47,764 nt of DNA from Alphaproteobacteria bacterium (GCA_021325215.1 JAJPHO010000151.1:1-47764), one strand, 5' to 3'. Shown: positions 26,127-35,572, numbered from the stretch's first letter. Numbers and translations are program-made. Notes: a model not told the origin generated them from the letters alone.

Positions 26127-28641
26127 AGCCACACCCTGGAAGGCCTTTCTCTGGCTGCTGGGCGGCGAGCTGCGCGCCCATCCCGGCCGGGCCGCTTTGG
26201 CGCTCGCGGCGCTGGCGGTCGGCGTGGCGCTGGGCTATGCGGTGCATATCGTCAACCAATCGGCGCTCAATGAATTCTCGCGCGCCATGGCCAGCGTTTC
26301 CGGCCAGGGCGATTACGAGATCACCGGACCACCGGACGGCATCGACGAGAGCCTCTATGGGAAGATCGCCGGGCTGCCGGATGTCGGCGACGCCCTGCCG
26401 GTCGGTGAAGCCGATGCGACACTGGGCGCGTCCACGCCGATCCATCTGATCGGCACCGATGCGTTACATGCCCTCACCGTCTCGCCCTCGCTGCTCGGAC
26501 GGCCCGCCGCCGGCCCGGCGCGAACCCCGCTCGACGACGATGCGCTGTTCCTGCCGCCGGCCCTTGCCGCCCGGCTGAACCTGGCGCCCGGCGCGAAAAT
26601 CGAGATTTCGTCCGGTGACCACCGGGCCGCCTTCGTGCTGGCCGGAGATCTGCCCGCCCTGGAGGATGAAAGCGGCGCGGTAATCGACATCGCCGCCTTC
26701 CAGTGGCGGTTCGGCCATATCGGCCATTTGAGCCGCATCATCGTCAAATCGCGCCCCGGCGCGGACCTGGCCGCGCTGGCCAAGGAATTGCTCGCCATCC
26801 TGCCGCCCGGAATGGGCCTGTCCAGCCCGTCCGACCGCGCGCGGCGCGACGATGCCCTGTCGCGCGCTTACCGGGTCAATCTCGACATGCTGGCCCTGGT
26901 CGCCCTGATCACCGGCGGTTTCCTGACCTTCTCCGGCCAAAGCCTGTCGGTGGCGCGGCGGGCCCGCGAATTCGCCCTGCTCCGCATGCTGGGCCTGCGG
27001 CGCTCGACCATCCTGCGCTATGTGCTGGCCGAAGGGGTGGCATTGGGTCTGCTGGGCGCGGGTCTCGGGCTGGCGTTGGGCGCCGGTCTTGCCACCGCTG
27101 CGGTCCGCCTGCTGGGCGGCGATCTCGGCGGCGGCTATTTCCACGGTGTCCGGCCCAGCCTCGATTTCGCGCCCGGCGCCGCCCTGCTGTTCGCCGGCCT
27201 CGGTTTGGCGGCGGCATTATCGGGCAGTCTGTGGCCGGCCCGTGCCGCCGCCGGATTGCCGCCGGTCGAGACCCTCAAGGGCTTCTCCAGCGGCGGCGGC
27301 ACGGCTGGCAAACCCTGGCTGGGGGCAGGCTTCCTGCTGCTCGGCGGCGGATGCGCCCTGATGCCGCCGGTCATGAACCTTCCTCTGTTCGGCTATCTGT
27401 CGGTCGGCCTGATCCTGGGCGGCGGCGTTGCGCTGATGCCCTGGCTGCTCGGCACCATGCTGCGCCTGGCCGATCGCGGGCTGGAGCGGCGCCCGGTGCT
27501 GTTCCTGGCGCTGAAGCCGCTGTCCTTCGCGCCGCGCCAGGCCTCGATCGCCCTGGCCGGTTTGGTGGCCAGCACCAGCCTGACCATCGCCATGGCGGTG
27601 ATGGTCGCCAGCTTCCGCCATTCGGTCGATGTCTGGCTGGGCGATCTGCTGTCCGCCGATCTCTATCTTCGCGTGACGCCCGGCCCCGGCGCGCCGGATC
27701 TGACGGCGGAGGAACAGGCCCGCCTGTCCGCCGCGGCGGGCGGCGCCCACATCTCGTTCGGTAAGACCATGCCGCTGATGCTCGCTCCCGACCGCCCGGC
27801 CATGGCGCTGATCGCGCGGGCCGACGACGCCGCCGATCTGCGGTCGCGCCTGCCGGTGGTCAAGGGCGCCCTGCCCGTATCGCCCGATCGCCCTCAGGTG
27901 CTGCTGTCCGAACCGGCGGCGCGGCTGCTCGGCAAACATCCGGGGGAGTCCATCGAGCTTCCGCTGGGCGGAACGCAGAGAACCTTCCTCATCACCGGCA
28001 TCTTCCGCGACTATGCCCGCCAGTTCGGCTCGATCGCCATCGACGGCAACAGCTACCGCGCCCTGACCGGCGACCATACGGCCAATGAAGCCGCGATCTT
28101 CACGCCGCCCGGCCTGGACCGCGCCGAGCTGGCCCGGCATCTGCGGGCCAGCCTGCCGCCCGCCACCGCCGACCGCACGCAGATCGCCGATTCCGCCACT
28201 ATTCGCGCCAGCGCGCTGGATCTGTTCGACCGCAGTTTCCTGCTGACTTATGCCATCGAGGCGGTGGCGACCCTGGTCGGCATGGCCGGCGTCGCCGCCA
28301 CCGTCTCGGCCCAGACCCTGGCGCGCACCCGCGAATTCGGCATGCTGCGCCATCTCGGCGTGCGCCGGAGCGAGATCGGCGCCATGCTGCTGACCGAAGG
28401 CACCGCGCTGGGTGTCACCGGCGTGCTGTGCGGATTGGGCCTCGGCGGGCTGATCGGCGAAGTGCTGATCGACGTGGTCAATCCGCAATCCTTCAATTGG
28501 ACCATGGATACGGTGTGGCCGATCCGCCTGCTGGCCGCCGCCGGGCTGGCCCTGGTGGCCGCCGCCGCGCTGGCCGCGCGCCTGTCGGGCCGCGCCGCTT
28601 TGGCCAACGGGCCGGTGATGGCGGTCCGGGAGGATTTCTGA
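26113..28641 (+). CDS. FtsX-like ABC transporter permease
   Basis: About 842 residues from ATG 26113 (AAAGG 8 nt upstream); a TTG lies two codons earlier. The layout is that of long FtsX/MacB-type permeases: an N-terminal membrane helix (near 20-45), a large periplasmic domain, then three helices near 265-385 with FALLRMLGLRRSTI. A second half follows with a further helix pair, a second periplasmic domain and a final FtsX block with REFGMLRHLGVRRSEIGAML. The duplicated FtsX core indicates a fused permease that may work as a single chain. It probably extracts or moves a lipid or lipoprotein with the adjacent lipocalin. The stop overlaps the next start (TGATG). Confidence 0.93.
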   Translation: MRSSEATPWKAFLWLLGGELRAHPGRAALALAALAVGVALGYAVHIVNQSALNEFSRAMASVSGQGDYEITGPPDGIDESLYGKIAGLPDVGDALPVGEADATLGASTPIHLIGTDALHALTVSPSLLGRPAAGPARTPLDDDALFLPPALAARLNLAPGAKIEISSGDHRAAFVLAGDLPALEDESGAVIDIAAFQWRFGHIGHLSRIIVKSRPGADLAALAKELLAILPPGMGLSSPSDRARRDDALSRAYRVNLDMLALVALITGGFLTFSGQSLSVARRAREFALLRMLGLRRSTILRYVLAEGVALGLLGAGLGLALGAGLATAAVRLLGGDLGGGYFHGVRPSLDFAPGAALLFAGLGLAAALSGSLWPARAAAGLPPVETLKGFSSGGGTAGKPWLGAGFLLLGGGCALMPPVMNLPLFGYLSVGLILGGGVALMPWLLGTMLRLADRGLERRPVLFLALKPLSFAPRQASIALAGLVASTSLTIAMAVMVASFRHSVDVWLGDLLSADLYLRVTPGPGAPDLTAEEQARLSAAAGGAHISFGKTMPLMLAPDRPAMALIARADDAADLRSRLPVVKGALPVSPDRPQVLLSEPAARLLGKHPGESIELPLGGTQRTFLITGIFRDYARQFGSIAIDGNSYRALTGDHTANEAAIFTPPGLDRAELARHLRASLPPATADRTQIADSATIRASALDLFDRSFLLTYAIEAVATLVGMAGVAATVSAQTLARTREFGMLRHLGVRRSEIGAMLLTEGTALGVTGVLCGLGLGGLIGEVLIDVVNPQSFNWTMDTVWPIRLLAAAGLALVAAAALAARLSGRAALANGPVMAVREDF

Positions 28642-29711
28642 TGCATCGCAAGCTGATACCGATCATTTTTGCGGCGATGCTTGAACCGGCTTTGGCCGCG
28701 CCGCCGGACTATCCGGCGATCACGGCGAACGCTCCCGCTCTCGATTTCCCCCAGGATCACGCCGCCCATCCGGCCTACCGGACCGAGTGGTGGTATCTGA
28801 CCGGCTGGCTGAAGGACGGGTCCGGCGCTCAGATGGGTTTCCAGGTCACCTTCTTCCGCAGCCGTCCCGCGGTCGACCAGGACAATCCCAGCAGCTTCGC
28901 CGCCAAACAGGTGGTGATGGCCCATGCCGCCTTGTCCGATCCCAGACGCGGCAGGCTGATCCACGACCAGCGTGTCTCGCGTCTCGGCTTCGGCCGCGCC
29001 GCGGCTTCGGACAGCGCCCTCGACCTGGCGCTGGATGATTGGCGCTGGCAAGGCGACGCCGAGGGCGGCTTTTCCATCCGCGTTCCGGCCAAGGGTTTCG
29101 CCCTGACCCTGTCCGCCACGCCGACCCAGCCGATCCTGATCGAAGGCCCGAACGGCGTCAGCGCCAAAGGCGACGGCGCCGCCAGCCGCTATTACAGCGA
29201 GCCGCATATGGCGATCCGTGCGGAACTGGACGGACAGAAACTGACCGGCGAAGCCTGGTTCGATCACGAATGGTCCTCGACCCTGCTGCCCGACGGCGCG
29301 GTGGGTTGGGACTGGGCGGCCCTCGACCTCGATGACGGCGCGTCCCTGATGGCTTTCCGCATCCGCGACGCCGCCGGCAAGACCCTGTGGACCGGCGGCA
29401 CGTGGCGCGACTCTGGGCGCGACCACGAAGGAGCGCCTGTGTTCCTGGGCGACAATGCGGTGACCTTCACCCCGCGCCGGCGCTGGCATTCACCGCATAG
29501 CGGCGCCGATTATCCAGTCGACAGCGATCTCGAAGTGACGCTGAACGGCGAAAAACGCCTGTTCGCCCTGCACCCCCTGCTCGACGACCAGGAGCTCGAC
29601 AGCCGCCTTGCCGGCGGACCGATCTATTGGGAAGGCGCCGTGTCCTGCGCTCAGGGACGCGGCTATCTGGAATTGACCGGCTACGACCAGCCCTTCGGGA
29701 GACAAAAGTGA
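28641..29711 (+). CDS. AttH/CrtC-type lipocalin-like secreted protein
   Basis: 356 residues with an ideal GGAGG 7 nt before the ATG. A Sec signal peptide (MHRKLIPIIFAAMLEPALAA) is followed by paired lipocalin-like barrels as in AttH/CrtC proteins (carotenoid 1,2-hydratase fold). Family motifs are YRTEWWYLTGWL, QMGFQVTFFRSR, RYYSEPHMAI, GEAWFDHEWSS and GWDWAALDLDDG. No carotenoid genes surround it, so carotenoid hydratase activity is unlikely. The fit is to the AttEFGH-type ABC system in which AttH is the extracytoplasmic partner of the permease. It probably binds a lipophilic ligand. Confidence 0.92.
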   Translation: MHRKLIPIIFAAMLEPALAAPPDYPAITANAPALDFPQDHAAHPAYRTEWWYLTGWLKDGSGAQMGFQVTFFRSRPAVDQDNPSSFAAKQVVMAHAALSDPRRGRLIHDQRVSRLGFGRAAASDSALDLALDDWRWQGDAEGGFSIRVPAKGFALTLSATPTQPILIEGPNGVSAKGDGAASRYYSEPHMAIRAELDGQKLTGEAWFDHEWSSTLLPDGAVGWDWAALDLDDGASLMAFRIRDAAGKTLWTGGTWRDSGRDHEGAPVFLGDNAVTFTPRRRWHSPHSGADYPVDSDLEVTLNGEKRLFALHPLLDDQELDSRLAGGPIYWEGAVSCAQGRGYLELTGYDQPFGRQK

Positions 29712-30559
29712 AGCTGCTTGTCTGTTCGCTGTTCCTGCTTTTCGCCACCGTTGCCCGGGCCGAAGACCCATTCAAGATCGACCATAGCCAGGTCATTCCC
29801 ATCGACTCGAAGATCCTCGGCCGCCGCTACGAAGCCTATGTGAAGACCCCGCCCGGCTATGATGCGCCGCAAAACCGGAATCGGACCTATCCGGTTCTCT
29901 ACATGACCGATGGCGCCTATACTTTTCAGGTCGCGTCCGGCGTGACCATGGTGCCGTTCAACCATGACCGGCTGAAGGAATTCATCCTGGTCGGGATTTC
30001 CAACGCGGTCGGAGAAGACCCCGGCAAGGCCCGCACCCGCGATCTGACACCCTGGTCCGTGCCGAAATATGGGACAACCGGCGGCGCGGCCCCCTATCTG
30101 AATTTCATCAAAAGCGAATTGATGCCGACGGTCGAAGGCCGTTTCCGCATCGATCCGCATGACCGGGTGCTGTCCGGCCAATCGTTCGGCGGCTTGTTCG
30201 GCCTGTGGGTTCTGTTCAATGACCCCGGGCTGTTCAACAGCTATATCCTGACCAGCCCGTCCATCTGGTACGACCACCATGCCCTCTTCGCGTCCGAAGC
30301 GGACTATTCCCGTACTCATAAGGACCTCAAGGCCAAGCTCTATCTGACTGTCGGACAAATGGAAACGCCCGGCGAATGCAGCTTCTGCACCGCCAATATG
30401 GTCGGCGACGTGAAGACGATGGCCGATCGCTTGCGATCGCGGAAATATCCCGGGCTGGAACTGAAGAGCGAGGTGATTCCGGGCACGTATCACGAAACCA
30501 CGTTCCCGGTCGGGCTGATCAAGGGAAGCCAGTGGCTGTTCCTGGACGACGGGGATTAG
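29708..30559 (+). CDS. Secreted esterase of the alpha/beta-hydrolase fold (esterase D/Fes type)
   Basis: 283 residues from the GTG that overlaps the lipocalin stop (GTGA), with GGGAGA upstream. A Sec signal peptide (KLLVCSLFLLFATVARA) is present. The fold belongs to the putative esterase family that includes siderophore and S-formylglutathione esterases. Motifs are YPVLYMTDGAYTF, the nucleophile Ser159 in SGQSFGGLFG, ILTSPSIWYD, and the catalytic His in GTYHETTFP. It is the fourth gene of the ABC-lipocalin operon and may process the transported or bound substrate. The substrate is unknown. Confidence 0.9.
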   Translation: MKLLVCSLFLLFATVARAEDPFKIDHSQVIPIDSKILGRRYEAYVKTPPGYDAPQNRNRTYPVLYMTDGAYTFQVASGVTMVPFNHDRLKEFILVGISNAVGEDPGKARTRDLTPWSVPKYGTTGGAAPYLNFIKSELMPTVEGRFRIDPHDRVLSGQSFGGLFGLWVLFNDPGLFNSYILTSPSIWYDHHALFASEADYSRTHKDLKAKLYLTVGQMETPGECSFCTANMVGDVKTMADRLRSRKYPGLELKSEVIPGTYHETTFPVGLIKGSQWLFLDDGD

Positions 30560-30562
30560 GCT

Positions 30563-31279
30563 TCAGCTGTCGGCGTGGCTGACGGCGACCTTCCAGCTGA
30601 CCGCCGAAACATGCGGCTCGAGGCTCAGGCGCCCGACGATCTGCTCCAGCGCCGCATCCATGCGCCGGAGCGCCTGGGCCTGGGCGATCACCGTCACCTT
30701 GGTGGTTTCCGGGATATCGGCGCTGTCGATCTCGCGCAGGCCGAGCCCGGCCTCGGTCAGAGAATGCAACAGCAGCGAACGCGTATGCGCCTCTTCGGCC
30801 CCGCGTGAGGTCACTTCGATGGTGTAGCACACGTCGGAGACGACCGGGCGCATGGAGGGCAGATGCAGGCGGAACACCAGCCGGCGCAGCAGCAGGTTGG
30901 TGATGATGATCAGGAAGGTGGCGACGCAGCTCGGCACCCAGAAGCCGCCGCCGGCGAAGGTGCCGACCATCGCCGAGCACCACAGGGTGGCCGCCGTGTT
31001 CAAGCCGTGCACATTGACGCCCTGATGCATGATGACGCCGGCGCCGAGGAAGCCGATGCCCGACACGACCTGCGCCGCCACGCGGGTCGGGTCTCCCTGC
31101 GCGGTCAGCGCCGAAAACACGACGAACCCCGCCGAGCCCAGCGCCACCAGGGCGTTGGTGCGCAAACCGGCCATCTTCTGGTGCAATTGCCGCTCCAGGC
31201 CGATCAGGCAGCCGAGCAGCAAAGCGAGACCCATGCGGGCCAATGCATCCAGCAATTCGGGCGTTACAGTGTGCATCAT
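30563..31279 (-). CDS. mgtC: MgtC/SapB-family membrane protein
   Basis: 238 residues (tandem ATG; the second is equally good). MgtC proteins support magnesium-limited growth and modulate the F-ATPase in pathogens. The family membrane block is clear: LLLGCLIGLERQLHQKMAGLRTNALVALGSAGFV, then GIGFLGAGVIMHQG, then LNTAATLWCSAMVG (helices within about 12-130). A C-terminal ACT-like cytoplasmic domain (about 150-235) follows. AAGGGAACG precedes the start. The gene is convergent with the esterase, with only 3 nt between stops, and divergent from the pseudo-receiver gene. Confidence 0.94.
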   Translation of the reverse strand: MMHTVTPELLDALARMGLALLLGCLIGLERQLHQKMAGLRTNALVALGSAGFVVFSALTAQGDPTRVAAQVVSGIGFLGAGVIMHQGVNVHGLNTAATLWCSAMVGTFAGGGFWVPSCVATFLIIITNLLLRRLVFRLHLPSMRPVVSDVCYTIEVTSRGAEEAHTRSLLLHSLTEAGLGLREIDSADIPETTKVTVIAQAQALRRMDAALEQIVGRLSLEPHVSAVSWKVAVSHADS

Positions 31280-31382
31280 CGTTCCCTTACCCCCTGATTC
31301 CGGGCTTATTGGCTTGTATTGCCGGTGGCTTTAATGGCAAATGGTCCTTTCCAGCAAGCCGAAAAGAGGATGTGCCGACGTC

Positions 31383-32162
31383 ATGGCCAACGGTTCTGAC
31401 AAGATCGAAGAAATGGACCGTCAGGTCGAGGGCGAGTTCGTCGAGGAAGTGCGCGATACCCTGTCCGGCCTGGAAGTGCTGATCGGCAACCTGCGGTCCA
31501 GCACCGCGCCGGTCAAGGAAAGCCTGGCGCGCATCCAGCGCGACATGCTGAACGTCGCCGTGCGCGGTTCGACCATGGACCAGCCGCTGGTCACCATCGT
31601 GGCGCACCGTTTCGGTGAATATGTCGCCGACCTGACCGAGCTGAGCCCGCAGCGCCTCGACGATATGCAGGCCTTCCTGGACCAGCTGCGCCAGGGCCTC
31701 GACGGCACCACGCCGGTCTCGACCACCGCCGCGGTGGTGCGCGCCTTGCCGACCCGCGTGCTCAACAACTTCAATCCGGCCGACGTCACGATCTCCAATA
31801 TCGAGGTGCTGCTGGTCACCTCCGACCGCGCCACCAGCCGCATCGTCGAGCGTGAATTCCAGGCTTGCGGCTATCGCGTCTCGACCGTCCGCTCGCCTTT
31901 CCAGGCGTTGGAAATGGCCGTTCGCACCCGACCCGACCTGGTCGTGATCTCGGGCGTGCTGGATGACCTGACCGGCATCGACCTGGCCACCGCCTTCGCC
32001 ACAATGCCCAGCACCCGCGACATCAAGGTCGCCATGCTGACCTCCTACAGCTGGGGTCATCCCTCGCTGAATGAACTTCCTGCCCGCGTGCCGGTTATCA
32101 GGAAGGGGGCGGGGTTCGGCGATGATCTGGCCGAGGCTTTGGCACGGCTGCAGATCACCTGA
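31383..32162 (+). CDS. Protein with helical N-terminus and degenerate receiver domain
   Basis: 259 residues from ATG 31383; an ATG at 31341 is possible, and neither has an ideal ribosome-binding site. The N-terminal half (about 8-100) is helical and Hpt-like, for example VEGEFVEEVRDTLSGLEVLIG. It lacks an obvious phospho-His motif. The C-terminal half (about 130-255) is a receiver fold: IEVLLVTSDRATSRIVEREF, then PDLVVISGVLDDLTGIDL, MLTSYSW and VIRKGAG. The phosphoacceptor Asp position after LVVI is Ser, so it is a pseudo-receiver. It precedes the ArsC-like gene by 42 nt, suggesting cotranscription. A phosphorylation-independent signalling role is likely. Confidence 0.82.
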   Translation: MANGSDKIEEMDRQVEGEFVEEVRDTLSGLEVLIGNLRSSTAPVKESLARIQRDMLNVAVRGSTMDQPLVTIVAHRFGEYVADLTELSPQRLDDMQAFLDQLRQGLDGTTPVSTTAAVVRALPTRVLNNFNPADVTISNIEVLLVTSDRATSRIVEREFQACGYRVSTVRSPFQALEMAVRTRPDLVVISGVLDDLTGIDLATAFATMPSTRDIKVAMLTSYSWGHPSLNELPARVPVIRKGAGFGDDLAEALARLQIT

Positions 32163-32204
32163 CACCGCGCCCAGATGGGGGGTTACTCCTTTGGAGGACC
32201 CGGT

Positions 32205-32765
32205 ATGGGCGATAAGGTCTACAATGTTCTGTTCCTCTGCACCCATGACGCCGCGCGCGGCATCATGGCCGAAGCAATTCTCAACCGCATAGGACGGGGC
32301 AGCTTCGCCGCCTACAGCGCCGGCAGCTTTCCGCAGGACGATCTGCACGACGAAACCGTGCGCATGCTGGAAAAACTGGGCTACGACGTATCGGCTCTCT
32401 ATTCCAAGAGCTGGGACGAATTCGCCAAACCCGGCGCGCCCGAGATGGATTTCGTCTTCACCATCAGCGACCGCAGCGCCGAGGATGTCTGCCCGGTCTG
32501 GCCGGGCCAGCCGATGACCGCCTATTGGAACGTGCCCGCCCCCGCCGCCATCGATGAAGACGGCGCCAAAGCGGGGCTGCACCTGGCGGAGATCTACCGC
32601 GAACTGCACAACCGCATAAAATTGCTGGTCAATCTGCGCGTCGACGCGCTGGGCCGGCTGGCGTTGCAGCGCGAGCTGGACGCCATCGGAGCTCCCTCCG
32701 TCACATCACCTGCCTTGCCTCTATCATCCACACACCCAAGCGCTCCTGCTTTCCGAGCTGGCTGA
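32205..32765 (+). CDS. ArsC/low-molecular-weight phosphatase-like protein with altered catalytic residues
   Basis: 186 residues from ATG 32205 with GGAGG 7 nt upstream. It follows the thioredoxin-coupled ArsC/LMW phosphatase fold: VLFLCTHDAARGIMAEAIL, YSAGSFPQDD, SKSWDEFAKPGAPEMDFVFT and VCPVWPGQPMTAYWNVP. The P-loop keeps Cys12 and Arg18 (CTHDAARG) but has Gly19 where Ser is normal and Asp for the usual Asn. The general-acid Asp in the PDPA loop is replaced (PAPA, Ala112). Arsenate reductase activity is therefore doubtful. No ars genes are nearby; it follows a pseudo-receiver gene. The last 65 bp overlap the convergent HDOD gene, so the C-terminal tail is not conserved-looking. Confidence 0.85.
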   Translation: MGDKVYNVLFLCTHDAARGIMAEAILNRIGRGSFAAYSAGSFPQDDLHDETVRMLEKLGYDVSALYSKSWDEFAKPGAPEMDFVFTISDRSAEDVCPVWPGQPMTAYWNVPAPAAIDEDGAKAGLHLAEIYRELHNRIKLLVNLRVDALGRLALQRELDAIGAPSVTSPALPLSSTHPSAPAFRAG

Positions 32766-33912
32766 GATAGCCCATGTCGAGCGGCATGCGCCCGGCGCTG
32801 CCCTCGGCCTCGCCCAGGACGAAGCCTGGGAACGGCCCGGCCAGCACCCGCGCCACATGGACCACTGCCGGCACGTCGAGCCGGCTGGCCGGCTGGCTGC
32901 CCGGCTGATCGGCGAAGCCGACCGCCTCGACGATGGTGTTCTTGAACCCCCAAAGCCCCAGCAGATAGGCGCCCATCTGGAACTGGGTGGCGCCGAACTC
33001 GGCCATCTCGGCCTCGATGGGGTCTTCCCCATCCAGCACCCGTGCCTTGACCTTGGCGAAACTGCCCGGCAGGCAGTCCAGCAGCACCAGCGCGCCGATC
33101 GAACAGAGCATGCCGGCGCAGAAGCATTCCTCGACGCGAGCCAGCTCGAACCCTTCCAGCTTGGCGATGCGCCGCGAAATATGGGCGACGCGGAACGAGT
33201 CGCGGTTCACGGCCTCCATCAGCGCCTTTTCCTTGGCCTGGCCGTGGAAGCTCTGGAAGATGCCGACCTGCAGCACCAGGCTGCGCAGGATCTCGAAGCC
33301 CAGCACGCGGATCGCCTGCAGGGGCGACGTGACCCGGGCCGGCAGGGCGAAATAGGCGGAATTGGTCATCTTCAGCAATTCCGCGGTCATCGCCACGTCG
33401 CGCTCGATGATCTGCGCGGTGCCGGCGAACGAGGCGTTGGGGTCCTCGAGATATTTGATCAGGCGGAAATAGGTCTCGGGCGGCGTCGGCAGGCTTTTGA
33501 TGCTGGCCAGCAGCCCGCGCATGGCGTCCGACCGCAGCATCTGCCGCAGGGCCATCGAACGGCGCAATACGTCGATCAGGATGTCCGGGGGGCACGGCTT
33601 GGCCAGGAACTGATGCGCCGGCCCGACCGTCCGCATGACGCTTTCCGCTTCGGAAAAACCCGACAGGATCAGGCGCACCATTTCCGGATAGAGGCGGCTG
33701 ACTTCCGCCAGCAGCTGCACGCCGTCCATGTCGGGCATGCGCATGTCGCTGACGATGGCGTGGAACTTCTCTTCGGTCAGCGCCTGCAGCGCGGCGGGGC
33801 CGCCATTGACGAACCGCATATGCCATTCATGGCGCAAGGGCCGCAGCATGCGCTGCAGCCCCGCAAGCATGTTCTCGTCGTCATCGACGAACAGAACGTT
33901 ATAAGTCGTCAC
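32701..33912 (-). CDS. Response regulator with HDOD output domain
   Basis: 403 residues from GTG 33912, which overlaps the histidine kinase stop by 14 nt. The receiver (about 1-120) is canonical: LFVDDDENM, phosphoacceptor Asp56 in IVSDMRMPDMDG, and Lys in FLAKPCPP. The HDOD domain (about 135-330) has SLPTPPETYFRLIKYLEDPNAS, then AELLKMTNSAYFALPARVTS and AIRVLGFEILRSLVLQV. HDOD proteins lack HD-GYP phosphodiesterase residues and act through protein contact. Cotranscription with the receiver-PAS kinase makes it the likely output partner. A motility, cyclic-di-GMP or stress role is plausible. Confidence 0.93.
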   Translation of the reverse strand: MTTYNVLFVDDDENMLAGLQRMLRPLRHEWHMRFVNGGPAALQALTEEKFHAIVSDMRMPDMDGVQLLAEVSRLYPEMVRLILSGFSEAESVMRTVGPAHQFLAKPCPPDILIDVLRRSMALRQMLRSDAMRGLLASIKSLPTPPETYFRLIKYLEDPNASFAGTAQIIERDVAMTAELLKMTNSAYFALPARVTSPLQAIRVLGFEILRSLVLQVGIFQSFHGQAKEKALMEAVNRDSFRVAHISRRIAKLEGFELARVEECFCAGMLCSIGALVLLDCLPGSFAKVKARVLDGEDPIEAEMAEFGATQFQMGAYLLGLWGFKNTIVEAVGFADQPGSQPASRLDVPAVVHVARVLAGPFPGFVLGEAEGSAGRMPLDMGYLSQLGKQERLGVWMIEARQVM

Positions 33913-35572
33913 CCGGTGCCAGTCCCTCTTCCGCATCCCCGATCGGGAGAATGACAGAAAAGCGGCTGCCGACGCCAGGGGCGGAATCGACCGAGATCCG
34001 GCCGCCATGCTTGGCGACGATCACGTCGCGGCAGATCGCCAGCCCCTGGCCGGTACCCTTGCCGATCCGCTTGGTGGTGAAGAAGGGATCGAAAATCTGT
34101 TCCTTCACGGTATCGGTCATGCCGACGCCATTATCCTCGACGGCGATCTCGATACGGTCCTCGTCGATGCGGCGCGTCGAAACGACGATCCGGCCATCGG
34201 CGCCGCGATCGGCCTCTTCGATGGCATGCGCGGCATTGACCACCAGATTGAGCAGCACCTGGTTGATCTCGCCGGCCAGGCAGTTCACGCGCGGCAGATT
34301 TTCTTCCAGGCGGGTATCGAGCCGTGCCCACTGTTTCCACTCGTTGCGGCTGACCGCCACGGTATTCTCGATCGAACGGTTGATGTCGACCTCGGCCTTG
34401 GCGCGCTCGCCCGGATGCGAGAATTCCTTCATCGCCAGCACGATGCGCGCGACCTGGCCGGCGCCTTCCAGCGATTGGCGGGTGGCGGCCGGGATATTTT
34501 CCAGCAGATAATCGGCGTCCGCCTGCTCGCGCGCCCGCTCCAGCGCCGCGCGGGCTTGCACGGCGGCAGGTCCCTCCAGCTCGGACAGCAATTGCTCCGA
34601 CCGTTTGATCAGCCCGACCAGGGACTGAAAGGCGCTCGACAGGAAGCGCAGATTGTCGCCGATATATTGGATCGGCGTGTTGATCTCATGGGCGATGCCG
34701 GCGGCGAGCTGGCCGACGCTGGCCAGCTTCGAGGATTGCAGGGCGTCGCGCTGGGCCTGCTTGAAGGCGCCGATGTCGCGGAACGACAGGATCGCGCCCT
34801 GCACCCCGTCCTTTTCCATCAGCGGCACGCAGGCATAGGCGACCGCGACCGGACGGCCGTCGCCGCGCACGAAAATGGCGTCTTCGTCCTGGATGCCCGC
34901 GCCTTCGTGAATCACCTGCCGGAACGGACCCGCCCCGAAGCTGATCGGCTGTTCGTCCAGCACCAGGCGCAGCACCTCGTCGAGATCGCGGGACGGCAGC
35001 TTGCCGTCGTCGGACAGCAGGCGCTCCGCGGCGCGGTTCGACAGGGCGATATGACCGCTTTCATCGAACACCAGCACGCCTTCGAACAGGCTCTCATTGA
35101 TCGCCATCATGCGGTTCTGGCTGTCCGACAGGGCATCGGCGATGCGCTTCCTGTGCGCGATCTCGCGCGCCAGCCCGTCGACATCCTGGCGGAACCGCAC
35201 GCGGTCGATCGAATAGCGGATGACCCGGCGCAGCATGTCCCCGTTCAGGCGCGACTTGACCAGGAAATCCTGCGCGCCCGCCTGCACGGCCATGGCGCCG
35301 GCGGTCTCGTCCTCGGTCTGGGTCAGCACGATGATGGGGGTATTGGCGGCCAGGCCGATCAGCTTCTTCAGCACCGCGCCGCCGCGCCCGACTGGCGTCG
35401 CCAGGTCCAGCAGCACAGCGTCGAACTCGTGCTCGCCCAGCAGCTCCTCGGCATCCTCGAAGCCCTGCGCATGCTTGATCGTATAAGCGTCGGTCTCGTT
35501 GCGATGAATCAGAGCGACGATACGCTCCGCTTCATCGCAATCGGGATCAACCAGAAGAAGCCGCGTCGGCAT
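33899..35572 (-). CDS. Receiver-PAS hybrid sensor histidine kinase
   Basis: 557 residues from ATG 35572; the frame extends to 35680 without a convincing site. The N-terminal receiver (about 1-120) has LLLVDPDCDE, Asp56 in VLLDLATP and Lys106 in FLVKSRL. A PAS domain spans about 150-270. HisKA has the phospho-His295 in AAGIAHEINTPIQYIGDN. HATPase (about 400-550) has LLNLVVNAAHAI, VEDNGVGM, PFFTTK and GTGQGLAI. No membrane helix is present, so it senses a cytoplasmic signal. The receiver at the N-terminus suggests input from another kinase. The HDOD regulator follows with overlap; the 156 nt upstream to the PAS gene hold nothing evident. Confidence 0.95.
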   Translation of the reverse strand: MPTRLLLVDPDCDEAERIVALIHRNETDAYTIKHAQGFEDAEELLGEHEFDAVLLDLATPVGRGGAVLKKLIGLAANTPIIVLTQTEDETAGAMAVQAGAQDFLVKSRLNGDMLRRVIRYSIDRVRFRQDVDGLAREIAHRKRIADALSDSQNRMMAINESLFEGVLVFDESGHIALSNRAAERLLSDDGKLPSRDLDEVLRLVLDEQPISFGAGPFRQVIHEGAGIQDEDAIFVRGDGRPVAVAYACVPLMEKDGVQGAILSFRDIGAFKQAQRDALQSSKLASVGQLAAGIAHEINTPIQYIGDNLRFLSSAFQSLVGLIKRSEQLLSELEGPAAVQARAALERAREQADADYLLENIPAATRQSLEGAGQVARIVLAMKEFSHPGERAKAEVDINRSIENTVAVSRNEWKQWARLDTRLEENLPRVNCLAGEINQVLLNLVVNAAHAIEEADRGADGRIVVSTRRIDEDRIEIAVEDNGVGMTDTVKEQIFDPFFTTKRIGKGTGQGLAICRDVIVAKHGGRISVDSAPGVGSRFSVILPIGDAEEGLAPGDDL

